A DNA stretch of 22,391 nucleotides from Azolla pinnata (taxonomy: Eukaryota > Streptophyta > Polypodiopsida > Salviniales > Salviniaceae), in the NCBI GenBank assembly GCA_037176905.1, contig JBBBWG010018556.1, positions 13,928 to 36,318 of the forward strand, given 5' to 3'. A program made the position numbers and the translations under genes. Each line of letters begins with the position of its first letter. Position 1 is the stretch's first letter. The notes under the pieces were generated by a model. That model saw only the letters and a program-made list of their open reading frames with translations. It had not been told where the DNA came from and did no database searches. Shown here in pieces: positions 1 to 11,100 of this stretch.

Positions 1-112
1 ACAATATGGCAAAGTGCAATAGGAAGAAAACTAAGACCTTTGCTATTTAAATACACTTGTACATGACAAATAAATGCCACAGTACTTAAAACAGGTGAAC
101 AAGATTACACAC

Positions 113-1297
113 CTGCTTCCTCTGTTGTGTTGGAAGGTGCATCGTCTTCATCAATTTCCTTTACTTCACACAATGGATCAGCCTCACTTTGTGCTTTATA
201 GAGAAGAGCACAACCATACTTATAATAGGTGAAAGCACACTCGATAGCAAGGTCTCCATAATGACGGGCCCTGAAATGATAAAAATTGATATATTCTTCA
301 GAAGATCCAAACATTTCATGGCTTTTTTAGGAGAATGGAAGGATGTGTTACGCAAAAAAACGAAACATTTGCATAAGCCTAAGCAAGCAGTACACGCAGA
401 AAAAATCCATACATGAAAAAAACCCAAGGTTATCTATCTGCTTTACGAAATCCAAATATTTCCATGAGCTTCAGCAAGCAGTACAAGCAAGAAAAGTCCA
501 CTGAAAAAAATCCTAGGGTTTCGGAAGACTATTTCCCTGCGAAGTACCATAGAAACCACGAATGCTAGAAGTATGCAAATGTAGTGCGGAGCGTTCAAGA
601 CGCAAAATGAGCAATATTCAAAGGTTCCATAAAATGTAGCAGAGGGCACGAACTGCGACGTGCTCCATAGATTTTCGCACAGCGTAATGCAAGAAAACTA
701 TGACGACGGAAAACCTTACACAAACAAATCGAATCAAGGCAAATGTGAAGATTCTATGAAAATCCTTCTTTCAAAACAACGCAAGCAAAAGGCTCTGTCA
801 GTGTAGCGTCTCCTGTTGCTTAAGCGGAACCATATACAAAAGCAAAACAACATAAGGGATTGGATATTCACTGTCCACTTCTCCGTTTCAGGTACTGTGT
901 AAGAGAGACAAAACAGAAGGTTTCAAATAGAACCAGATCAAACGAGTAACCTGATCTCGAGAGATCGGCTGAGGTGTTCGGCGGCTTCGGCATATTCCTG
1001 AGAACGAAGGAACTGGCGACCTTCGTCGAAAAGGCGCTGGGCATCCTCCAAGGTACCAGTTGCAGCTTCAACTACCTGCAAGGTTTCGCCGGATCCTTTT
1101 CCTTCCTCCGCTTCTCCTTTCGTCTCTACCTCCACATGTCCCTCGACACTCCTATCCTCCTCATTTCCTGCAGCGCAAGGCGCGGTCTGGTGCGGAACCT
1201 CTAGGGAGGCGAGAGGATAAGCCGATGGATCCGCATTGGCCGAACACTGTGCTCCTTCATCTCCAAGAGCAGCAGCAGGAGTATCGACAGAAGGCAT
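113..1297 (-). CDS. NASP: NASP/SHNi-TPR histone H3 chaperone, 5' part (partial)
   Basis: Two exons are visible: 951-1297 and 113-270, with intron 271-950; the gene continues past the left edge. The junction reads SLEI-R-ARHYGDL: exon 1 ends ATCAG before gttact, and exon 2 follows tttcag. Residues from about 85 (EDAQRLFDEGRQFL) through SRSLEIRARHYGDLAIECAF and YYKYGCALLYKAQSEADPL match the first TPR and the following helix of the NASP/SHNi-TPR family. That family binds H3 or H3-H4 in the nucleus and keeps a soluble histone pool. An acidic, low-complexity N-terminal stretch (EVETKGEAEEGKGSGE) precedes the TPR, and an acidic EIDEDDAPSNTTEEA segment follows, as in the family's acidic insert. ATG at 1297 is the only in-frame ATG; the reading frame stays open to about 1387 without another. 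Exon 2 ends CAG before gtgtgt. Family assignment is strong; the C-terminal TPRs are not in the window. Confidence 0.9.
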
Positions 1298-1415
1298 TCT
1301 GGAACGGGAGGCGAAACCCCGAACGGAGAGCGGATGTGCCTGTGGAGAATAGAGGAGCTGGACGTCAAGAGGAGAGGTGCGGGGCAAGCAGGAGCCAGGA
1401 GGATATGGCGAGGCG

Positions 1416-1474
1416 TTAGGGTTAGGGTTAGGTAAGTTAGGGTTAGGGTTAGAGTTAGGGTTAGGGTTAGGGTT
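1416..1474. repeat. Short telomere-type (TTAGGG)n array in NASP 5' region
   Basis: About nine units of TTAGGG, with a TTAGGTAAG break and one TTAGAG variant, lie 120-180 bases upstream of the NASP ATG. On the gene's own strand the array reads CCCTAA and includes AAACCCTAA, the plant telo-box associated with S-phase and translation genes. The unit here is 6 bp, unlike the 7-bp TTTAGGG arrays at the right end of the window. It could be an interstitial telomeric repeat, a telo-box promoter element, or both. Confidence 0.8.
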
Positions 1475-1510
1475 TGACGCAGCTTCTGTGCGGGAGGAAA
1501 TGGAGGTCTC

Positions 1511-1543
1511 GGCGCGGGAAGGAAGAAGAAGGGCTTTCCCGCC
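1511..1543 (-). promoter_or_regulatory. Two E2F-like sites upstream of the NASP gene
   Basis: TTTCCCGCC at 1535-1543 (plus strand) matches the E2F consensus. TTCCCGCGCC at 1511-1520 (minus strand) is a second E2F-type core. They lie about 215-245 bases upstream of the NASP ATG. Histone chaperones are S-phase genes and commonly E2F targets in plants, so function is plausible. It is inferred from motif and position only. Confidence 0.5.
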
Positions 1544-1597
1544 AAAACAAAACCCAAGGGCATGGCGGGCAATATGTTTTACATATAAGAGCTCTCT

Positions 1598-1793
1598 CTT
1601 ATCTCCGATAAGCTGCCTCGCTTATCTCCGATAAGCCCCTGGTCGTATCTTCGATAAAGCTCCTTCTCGTATCTCGTAGATAAGAAAGAGCCCTCACGTT
1701 CTCTTCTGATAAGCAGCCTTCTTTCCTCGGCTTTTGCCTGCTTGTATGATAAGAAAAAAATCCTAGGATGAAAGCATGCTGCTTATCAGAAGA
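1598..1793. promoter_or_regulatory. GATAAG palindrome cluster
   Basis: Eight perfect GATAAG/CTTATC hexamers occur in under 200 bp, plus near matches. CTTATCTCCGATAAG occurs twice, at 1598-1612 and 1621-1635. TCTTCTGATAAGCAGC at 1702-1717 returns as its exact reverse complement at 1778-1793, giving a 16-bp inverted repeat around a 60-base spacer. GATAAG is the I-box/GATA-factor core. It could be an enhancer for the NASP gene on the left, a promoter for an unseen rightward transcript (a TATAAA lies near 1830), or a small repeat family. Confidence 0.45.
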
Positions 1794-1799
1794 AAAAAA

Positions 1800-3232
1800 T
1801 CGATGAAAGAAGCCGACTCGCGTCGGGATATAAAGTCGGCGGCTGCACGTCTGCATACGAGCGCCCCCGTATTATTAGGTAGCAGCCTGGCCAGAGAATT
1901 TTCGCGTATAAACTCGTGCAATCATTCGGTTGCTCTGGTCTTGTAATTGTTGCGTACGAAATGTGGGCGGAATCGCGTGTTTTCTTAGCTGATATTAATT
2001 GCAGTGGACTTCGAAGGGTGGTTTGGTGGGCAGAGTGCCCACTAACTACCCCAGGTTTATGAGATAAACTTGAAAGGTTTATTTATTATATAAAAGTGTG
2101 GCTATATTTTAGGTCATAGTTTGTGAGGGTATTTTGAAGCCTGTGATGTACTTAACAGGGTTTACAAATAGATCGCCCACTAACTACCCAATTTATGAGA
2201 GATTCTCAAAGGTTTATTTGTAATAGATAAATCTGGTTGTTCTTATATGATAGTCGGGTGTCTGCATGTACGAAAAGCTGACAAAAGTGTCGTATTTTGC
2301 AGATGTTGCTGCATGCATTACAATTTACACTTACTTAGAGACTTTATCGATAGATAGCATAGTCACGAGTCCATTTATGACAAAGGTTTGTTTTACTTGG
2401 ATATAAACCTCCCATCGGGCTCAATTGATTGTCTCCTTTTTCTTGTTAATGAATCTCAATGAATCTCTTCTTGTACTGCTTCTGCCACTTGATGAAATAT
2501 ATGATCGAGTTGACTAATATGATAACTAATTATTTAGAATAGGATTATTTAACCATCCCTGTTTAGATTGAGGCTGACTCATGAAAATTAGGCTGACTTA
2601 AATCTATCTCCCATCTATCTCTCCGACTTCATGATAAGATTAGCACCTATGACAAAGAAAATCACACAACATTGTTGGCATAGGAAGGATAAGACTTGCA
2701 TATGTTGCTAGGATTTTGTTTTCCTTCAGTCAAGCCATGCTCCAACTCATTCTCAATGGAAATTACTCCCATTTAGTATTGATGCATTAATAGAAGTGAT
2801 TTGAGGATTACTACGCTCTACCATTTATTGAAGAAATTACGTAATGTTGATAGCAAAAGATATGTTGTGTTGATAGTTGTTCAAGATTTTAAATCTATGT
2901 TACTTCCATACTATTCCCAAAAACCTGATTATGCTTCTTATGATGTGTTTCACATGCATAAATATATGTTTGCTTAATAAACAATTGGCAACATTATGGC
3001 GTCTTTGACGGTTCGGCTAATGTAACAACATATTTCCACCTAACATGTATACCATCTCTATTCTTTGTTGCTTGTACAAATGATATGTTATTACGATCGA
3101 TCCGATATTATATCCATTGATCACATGCTTTGCACATTCATCCATTTTTGTCCTTGAAGGCACGAGCTTAGAGTTTATCCGAAGAAGAATCAACGTGTTC
3201 CTTTCAAAAGCCATTATCAAGTACTTCAACAA
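1800..3232. other. Intergenic region between NASP and the PGYxGH-repeat gene
   Basis: No supportable gene. It holds an imperfect direct repeat at 2037-2226 (listed separately) and AT-rich sequence. A 48-codon open stretch near 2823-2980 (plus strand, containing KKLRNVDSKRYVV and PYYSQKPDYASYDV) reads like degenerate protein but has no start and no recognisable family. It may be a transposon relic. Confidence 0.4.
2037..2226. repeat. Imperfect direct repeat, 138-bp spacing
   Basis: GCCCACTAACTACCC is followed by a diverged TTTATGAGA and AAAGGTTTATTT block at 2037-2090, and again at 2175-2226. The copies differ by small indels. They may be the remains of a tandem duplication or of short terminal repeats of an element; the ends are not clear. 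Confidence 0.6.
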
Positions 3233-6200
3233 TCATGGTATAAGAAGCTCTCCGGTCTGATCGATGAACGGGCGATTGTCACTAAACTCCAAATAAGATT
3301 CTGAAGTCTTAGGTACTGCAGGCTTGCCATGCAAATCTCTTGTAATCTTGCCATAAGGTCTCCCATACAAATGCTAAAAGGAAAACCAACAACCGTTATT
3401 GACAAACAATTCAAGTCGAACATACTCACATGCAGTATATATGTACATGCATGCATGCATGCATATATGTGTATGTATATATCAATGGAAATTTTGTAAA
3501 GAATATTGTATATATTGACCTGTGAAGCATGAACATGACCAGTGTAGCCATGAATGTGATGCTCCCCTTTCATTACTTGCTTCATGTCAGGTGAAATCTT
3601 TTCTTTTATCCTGTGGTCTGGCCTCTTCTCTTGAAAATCAATCTTCAACACCAAAAAAAAAAACGCGATGATAACATTAACTTAGCCCATAGCAAGGATG
3701 AAAACATGCTCAATGCAGAAACCTGCATCATTATACAAATGATGTTGTGATTGCCTTCTCTTTACTTACTCAATTTGCCCAAAAAGGAAGCAGAAGTGAG
3801 AATGGAATCCTTACATGTACTCTAGCCTTGTCGACACGGATGTTAAGTGGAATTCTTTCTTCCATGTGGTAGTGCTCCTTGGCTTGAGCATAAAGATCAG
3901 GTTTCCCCTACACAAAACACATAGCCGTAATGAATCTAAACTCTTCATATTCGAACAAAAAATATGCTTTAGCCTCCAATGGAAAGAACATTTTACCTGT
4001 GGTGGGATCACCCCTAATTCAACCATGGAATTCGGATTCTCTCCCTTCTGCAATACCTTCTCAGCCATGGCTGCCAAATCCGATGCGTTCCCCGCAGTTT
4101 TACCGTATACATGATTGACTTTTGCCGGAATATAACCCTTTTCAAAAGAAACCCAAGCCAGATCAACACGAGCGAAAAACTACCTCCATCTATAGAGCAT
4201 TAAATCATATGAGCTTGTACAGTCTCTTTGGGGAGTCATGGTTGTAAAATACTTAGAATACAGATAAAAAACATTAAAGAAGTTAAATACACTAGATACT
4301 TCTTATATTAGTTTTCATTTAATAGCTATTATATACTGACTTTGCCTGATTTAAGCCCCTTAGTTCATACAAGTATCACCCAATAAATTCACATACTTTA
4401 GGAATCACCGAGAAAACTTCTCTCAATGAAGAAATCACTTCATCTCAGAAAAATTTCTCAGGCCTTTTTTTTTGTTTGAGAACATAAAGTACTTGTCAAA
4501 TAATTTGTAGAACAAATAAAATACCTTAAACACAATAAATACGTCGAATGCATGGAACATTTTGAAATTGCAGTTCTAAAATGTAAAATACTTGTTAAAT
4601 ATTTGTGAGTGTTCTGAAAAGTGTCTTATATATTTTAACAATTAAAGATAGATCAGCTTCTTTCTTATCACTTTTCTCAATAAAATATGGTCCATGAACC
4701 TGATATCCAGGCATCTTATGCTTTTCGACAAGTATCTTTCCAACAGGCCGTGGGTCATTATAGTAAAGGAGCTCTTTCACAGTCGTCTTGTCCGGAGTTT
4801 GATTGTCCGTGATGATTTCCCTCCTCAAAGCTCCATATGACTTTGCAAATATGTGTTGTTCACCATGCTGTACAAAGACAGTACACACATCAATGTACCC
4901 GATGTTTTGGTACACAAAACCGCAAATTGGCTCAAGCTCTGTGGATACAATGCTACCTCAAGAACAATCAGCAAAAGAGAATGAAGCTTAACCTGATGAC
5001 CAGCATAGCCAGGTATAGTCTTTATAGCTGGAGTAGGAACTTCCATTGGTTCATGTGGCTTGTGCAAGTGAAGAGACCTATCCTTGTATGGCAACTCTGT
5101 CACAGATGTGGTCTTGTATATTGGGGTAACTGAATCTTTAGTTGTACCAACGATCGTACTAGGAATCACAAGAAGATATCAGTCACAATTCCATGCAAAA
5201 TATCCTCGTGTAGTATTCAGTGCCAGAACATCTCAATCCTAAACTTGCAAAAAACACATAAATACTGGCATAACAAGGTTCCATATTCAAGCCAATGACC
5301 TGCGGTCCCATATGATTACATCATTGCTATCACGTACTCCTTGACAGTCCCTTTCAGGCTTGCGTTATATAGATCATATTCATTACATGGATTGTTTATA
5401 TATATGTGTAAACACAAATGCAGCATTAGATGGCATATGGAGAGAGCTCTTTACTTCATAGCGCGCACATCCAGCATGCCAGAAGAGTTATGTATTTCAG
5501 CTGGAGGTCTTCTCTTGCTCACTCGTGGTACAATAGCTCTTTTCTCTCCATCTTCGGGTGGCTTAACTGCCTGAGCATACAGAAAATCCCTTCCTTGTGG
5601 CCTTGACTCTATAGTCTATGACAAAGAAAGCTAATGTTAAGAAACATTAAGGTTTTCCATGCTCCAGTTACTTCCTCCTCCCTCTAGCATATGAAGGAGG
5701 GAAGATGGTATACAAGAGAATTTTGGTAATCATTGGAAGCAAAAAACAGAATGCTCAAAAGCCAGCACCATCCGTTTGTATGAATGCATGTAGAACAGAA
5801 TTACATGCATGAAAGTATATGCATTCATAACATTTATCCATCCATTTGTATCAATCTACATATGCATGCATCCACAGAGGATGGATGCATCATATACACG
5901 GATTGCATGCATTAATGTATCCATATTTCCATGAAAACATGCCCTGCATTCATCCATTTTCTGTATCCATCTACCCACACATGAGTCCCATACACACATG
6001 CATGGAATCATCCGATCATATGGATGCTGCAAGAAATCAGCTCCTGCATCCCACACACATACACACCCATGCATTCGTCCATCCATTTGTATCCATCTAC
6101 CCGTACCTGTATCCGAGTACGATATGTGCATCATACAGACATATTGCAGGCGTGAATGTATCCGTCTGTCCATGCACACACGCATGCATTCATCCATTTA

Positions 6201-6595
6201 TTGTATCCATCTACCCATGCATGAATCTGTCCACGCACACACGCATGCATTCATCCATTTGTTGTATCCATCGATATACATATATACACAGCCATGCATG
6301 CATCGATCCGTCCATGCAAGCACGCATGAAATCATCAATCCAATGTCGACAATCCATTCATACATTCACGCTTGAACACACACACACATATACATATACA
6401 TAGTAGAGAGAGTGAGAGTGAGAACAATGCCAGAGGTAGTGCCGATGAGTAATCATCTTTGCGGAAGAGCTCGGCACATTTTGCAGACAGGATGGTCGCA
6501 GGGGTGAAGGACCTGCCGATGAGATGGTTCCTCATGCAGGGGACATGCCCGCCATATCCAGGGATGGCTCCCACCGTCCTCTCCTTGGCAGGCAT
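3233..6595 (-). CDS. CIMIP2/FAM166-like PGYxGH-repeat protein (probable ciliary microtubule inner protein)
   Basis: Exons on the minus strand are about 6430-6595 (3' end unresolved), 5455-5606, 4993-5158, 4700-4867, 3997-4137, 3815-3907, 3520-3642 and 3233-3373. From 5606 on, every GT-AG junction keeps frame, ending ELLIP-TGA. The product has about 380 residues. Four repeats of one pattern are seen: IPGYGGHVPCMRNHLIG, IPGYAGHQHGEQHIFAKSYG, MPGYQGYIPAKVNHVYG and HGYTGHVHASQHLYGRPYG. Each of the last three joins across an exon boundary exactly at Gln. This (I/M)PGYxG(H/F)xP...YG signature is typical of the FAM166/CIMIP2 (DUF2475) family, which lines the lumen of ciliary doublet microtubules. 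In plants that implies expression in motile sperm (inference). ATG 6595 (MPAKERTVGAIPGYGGH) is the only ATG before the first repeat. No signal peptide or membrane segment is seen. Confidence 0.68.
5765..6410. repeat. ATGCAT/CATCCAT-rich minisatellite in intron 1 of the PGYxGH-repeat gene
   Basis: Repeated modules contain CATTCATCCATTTGTATCCATCTACCC and ACACACACGCATGCATTCATCC with variable spacers. At least four recognisable units occur between 5945 and 6290, the last two being closest. (CA)n and (GA/TG)n runs follow at 6375-6420. It lies in the first intron of the PGYxGH-repeat gene, so long open frames through it (rich in His, Cys, Met) are repeat artefacts. Confidence 0.75.
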
Positions 6596-6829
6596 CTCCG
6601 TCCCCTTTGTTAACAATTCGCCTGTGCCCAACACCGTCGAGAGATCAACAAGAACAATGCAGAGAAGAAGAAGAAGACGCAAAGGCGAAGAGGCGAGGGT
6701 CTCCCTGGTCCTCTGCGTTTCCTCTGTTCCTCTTCCTTCGTCCTTCGTCTCGACTCAGAGATTGGAAGCGGTAAATTCCATTTGTATGAACTTTCAGACC
6801 TTTTTTGTTTGTTTTTCTTATTTTGGAAA

Positions 6830-7014
6830 AATGAAAGAGAGAATCAAATAAGAAGTAGAAGAAGAGGAAGAAGAAGAAAGAAGAAATTTCCTCTAAGAGA
6901 TCCATAGTAATTAAGGTGGTGATTAGTGGGTGATAAGAAGAAGAAAAAGAAGAAGAAGAGATTTCTTCAAAGAGATCCATAGTGATTAAGGTGGTGATTA
7001 GTGGGTGATAAGCT
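6830..7014. repeat. GAA-rich tract with a 75-bp tandem duplication
   Basis: A GAAGAA-rich stretch leads into two copies of a segment beginning AAGARATTTCYTC, then GAGATCCATAG, TTAAGGTGGTG and ATTAGTGGGTGATAAG. The GATCCATAG cores are 75 bases apart (about 6898 and 6973). Only a few substitutions separate the copies, so the duplication is fairly recent. It lies upstream of the PGYxGH-repeat gene and may be part of its promoter region. Confidence 0.8.
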
Positions 7015-7910
7015 TTTATTATCCTTCATAATCAGCCTCTCTCGACGTCTTGACATTAGCATATTAATTCGTGTCGGATGGTTTGGTGGGAACATATCTA
7101 TGTTGCGTAGCTGAAGCCAGCGTGCAGCTTTGAAGAAAGCAACATCGAGATGAAGGTAGTGGGCGATTAATCACGTAAGGATAATTCGTGCATGGGAAAA
7201 AACCGTGTTTGTGAGGCAACTCATTCGTTGCTAAGGCAAGGAAACTTGGATTGATGATGACAAAGAGAATGTCATCAATGGAACAACATTCGATTGTTCC
7301 TAGCAGAAGGTAAAAGAATAAGAGGCAAGGGCAAGTATCAACGATGACCATCGATTCGATTGTTGTAGTCATAATCTTGACCACACCATTGATTCGATCA
7401 TCGTAGTCCAAAACATGACCATGTATTCTTCATTTTATATATGGCTTTGCTCCGAATATAAATGTTCCAACAGAACGACAAAATAGTAACAAATAAACAA
7501 GCCCGACATGGTTTCACAATCCCAACATATCAGGAGAAGAAACCTTGATTCATCTTTGTGATCTCAGTATACAAACATGAGATGATGGAGGAGTATTCAT
7601 GTTATGTGTATATGAATGTATCGATGAATGTACATCCATGGCGGTAAACCATGGCAAAATCGAATGTACTGCAAAGAAGAGCACAAGCAGCTTGCCATAC
7701 ATTGTCACTACTCAACCAAGGATCAGCCCTTGATGTGGGTTTCATGTCTTGGTACATATGCCTCATTTAACCCATCAACCTGGTAGGGTGCCAAATTTGC
7801 TAAAAAGATTGCTCAGATATGCTTTGTAGTCGATGTACAGCAATCCCATCTTCAATCTGATTGAGCAAGACTGCTACATTGTAGACCAAATTGCCCATAT
7901 GATATCAAGA
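7015..7910. other. Intergenic region, nothing recognised
   Basis: AT-rich sequence between the PGYxGH-repeat gene and the receptor-like gene. Short open frames exist on both strands (for example 7064-7411 minus), with no recognisable domain or plausible splice continuation. The right part would be the 3' flank or 3' UTR of the receptor-like gene. Confidence 0.5.
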
Positions 7911-8050
7911 AGATGGATATAAACACTGAGCTGAACTGGTGCTGGCATGCGACCGTATACTTGAGTTCTTCCAATTTCTCTTTGACATGGGGCATTCATT
8001 GTCAGGCAAAAGTGTTCGGGGTTCTCCAGTGTGCACGAAAGCGCAAGTTC
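7911..8050 (-). pseudogene. Partial duplicate of the receptor-like gene's last exon
   Basis: This segment repeats 8129-8242, the stop-codon end of the LRR receptor-like gene. Shared blocks are AGATGGATATAA, TGAGCTGAAC, TTCCAATTTCTCTTTGAC, TGGGGCATT, TTCTCCAGTGTGCA and GAAAGCGCAAGTTC. It is shifted by about 218 bases, with indels (notably around the stop codon) and substitutions. It covers only the last ~30 codons plus flank and has no exon before it, so it cannot encode a kinase fragment of use. It is best read as a local tandem duplication that has decayed, and may lie in the gene's 3' UTR. Confidence 0.75.
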
Positions 8051-8149
8051 AGCTCAGTGTTTATATCCACCTTCTTGATCATGTGTATATATACAAATAG
8101 CACCCATTTGCATATATTACACATGAAAGATGGATATAACTGAGCTGAA

Positions 8150-11100
8150 CTACCCTATCTTGAGCTCTTCCAATTTCTCTTTGACTTGGGGCATTGTCAG
8201 GCGCAGTGTTGGGCTCTCCAGTGTGCATGAAAGCGCAAGTTCGACAACTCTCCTGACATGGTCTTCTGTGGGGGCTGTTTGAAGCACGACATAATCTACC
8301 ACTAGCACTGGATATGCTTCCTTCACCCATCTCTCAAGAGGCATGCCTAATGTTGAGGAGCAAGTCTCAGGCATGTATCTTGTAAGAAGTGCTAAAATAA
8401 ACACTCCAAATCCGTAGACCTCTGATGCCTTTGATAGTGGCTCCCCGTTTAAGCATTCTGCAACATCAAAAAAAAAAAAAGTTGCACACGAAAAGGACTG
8501 TTAAGATAAGATTGTCACAGGATTTTCAGAAGGAGATAAACATGAAACAACACACCTTTCAGAAGTTAAAAATAGTTGGAATTCTTCTTCCGAGTACTAC
8601 CTTGCTGCAAGACAATGCCATCACAATGCTCTCTCTAAGTGCATCAAAAGATCGCCTCAAAAGGCTCTTTTCTGTCCATTGGAATGCTCCTGAATGCATC
8701 TAACTTATTGAAGACATCTCTTCGAGCTCAAAACCTATCGAATGTATTCGTGGGAGCCCCACCAGAAACTTGAACAACCCACAATCAAGGGTGATTCCAT
8801 GTAGGATTGAATCCCTATATTCTTTGTTACATGAGAGTTCCTATGATGAACTTCCTCTTAATAAGACTGCATGAAACAGGTGAATGCTCTCTTGGTTCAG
8901 TAAGGCTAGTTCATCCAACATTGCTTAGCATATTAGTTGCCAGCTCGTCTATCAATGACAAGCAATGCTGAACCAGATCCTAATGCCCACAATCTACCTG
9001 ATTTGTGGTATATAATGACGTTTGTAAATGTCTCGATGATTGGTTAAAAGATATCCAAGATCCTATGGTGGGGACACAAAGTGAAAAGAAATTTACCCAC
9101 TCAAATTCTGGAGTTCAACCTGGATAGATTCATTTGAGGTTTCTAAAGACTCTTTGAGCTAGCTATCATTTTGCTTTGCATGCCTATTAGCAGTAAGCAG
9201 AATATGGCCACTCCAAAAACACCGCCGACTTTCCTTCATTATACTGATGGAATCCATTAATCAGAATTGAAGTCACTGGGCTTAAATGAGGTGTAATCCA
9301 TCATAACTGTGTTATGAGTCAGGTATTCACAAAAGAAATGTTAAGACATTACCAAATGGTTATGGCTAAATTACATTGTCTACCTTGAGCCTGTCCATAG
9401 GCAAGCTGTCACTTCCCTACATTAGGAATCCGTTCTCATGATCCTGGATGTTGCTATTGGCTATGTTGGAGTACAGCCTCACCACCGTCACCACATCATA
9501 GGGATGATGATATATAGAGAGTAGATCATTCCACGCCTCACCTTATATCCTCAATGATAAGAGTGACCCTTTCTATATAAGACATTAGAGGGTCTATTTC
9601 AAGATGAAATATAAAGCTTAGTGTGCATGATATGCATGTAATGAGCCACACACACACTCTTTTGCCCTAGACCAAAAGTCTAAGGTATCAACCTTACACT
9701 GCCATAACCATAACCCTCATCACCATGTGCACATAATAGAGTGACTGCCTGAAAATAATTTGTGACTTACAGAGCTGCTCATATATACACAAGTTCTAAC
9801 CTTCAAACATTTCCGTTTGGTTTTATTGATTAAATAAGTGAGCAGAATGTCGATCCACCAACCTGGGGATATGTAACAAGATTCGGATTCTTCCAATAAA
9901 AACTCCTTCAAGTTTGAACGTACACAATATCTCAAATCAGACAATTGTGCTTCAAAGCTCTCGTACAATAGAATATTGCTTGGTTGCAAGTTACAATGGA
10001 TAATTGTTTTCTTCCACCATTTACTGTGTAGATATGCCAAGCCATTTGCAACACTAAGAGCAATCTTCAGGCACTGTTCCCATCCAAGGTAAAATGCCAT
10101 ATCCGAGTTATATAAATAGTAACCTAGGTTTGCATTTGTTCTGGTGCCCAGAAGAATGCAGAACTCATTAGAATCAGAGCACCAATTTAATATCCTCACA
10201 ATATTGGGATGTTTAACATGTGATAAAACCTTTGCTTGCTGTACGAGAAATGGTATCTGAGCTTGATGAACCTGACATAGGCGCTTAACCACCACACTCT
10301 TTTTCTTGTTAGCACTCCCTTCAGGCCAAAGAGTTGAATATATTGCATAATTCTGACCAATTCCAACAATATTGTTCTCACTGAAATTATTGGTGGCTGC
10401 TCTTACTAGTTCAATTGTATTTTCCTGGTGGGAGTAGCAGCAAGTTTTTAGGTCACAACAGCAGATGCTTCCTAGAAAACTTTTTGTAGCATCAGTGATT
10501 GCTTTAAACTTTTCCCGTTGGAATAGGGAAAAATAGATCATTGTAGATACAGGAAACCCCACCACTAAAAACACAAGAACAGCCAAGGCAATGCCCAGGT
10601 TTTCTCCAGCCAGCTTCAAAAGTTTGACATATTGTGGCACAGGAGCTGGCAGCTCAGCTTTAGGAAGAGGGCATGTAACATTTATCCTCCATCCACACAA
10701 GTTCTTATTACCAGTTACTGAAACTCGTATCCAGCGGCTGAAATTCGGTACCACCCCTTGAAGACTATTTGCAGATAGATCTAGGTAACGAAGATCAACG
10801 AGTTTCAGCAAAGACCCTGGAATCTCACCAGACAGGAGGTTGTGTGACAAATCCAAGTTTGAAAGTGATACCGTGTAACCTACATCTGGGGCGATGGTCC
10901 CAGATAGTTTGTTCCACGATAAATTCAAAGAAAATAACACTGGCAACGTAAACCAACTTGATGGAATATTTCCTGTGATGCCATTTCCTGCTACTGATAT
11001 TTTCTTTAAAGAATAACAACTTCCAATGCTTTCAGGAAGTTGGCCAGATAATAAATTTTCTGATAAGTCAATGAGACTAGCAGCATTGAGGTTCCCCAAG

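Noticed and set aside
1298..1387. N-terminal extension of the NASP frame
   Set aside because: The extension has no ATG (it opens on TTG); the first in-frame ATG is at 1297.
5846..6403. Long open frames on both strands rich in His, Cys, Met and Tyr
   Set aside because: They run through CATCCAT/ATGCATGC repeats, are open on both strands, and sit inside an intron.
9720..9862. Extension of the receptor kinase frame past YISPG
   Set aside because: It reads into intron 3; splicing at 9863 to 8457 restores SPE and the kinase C-lobe in frame.
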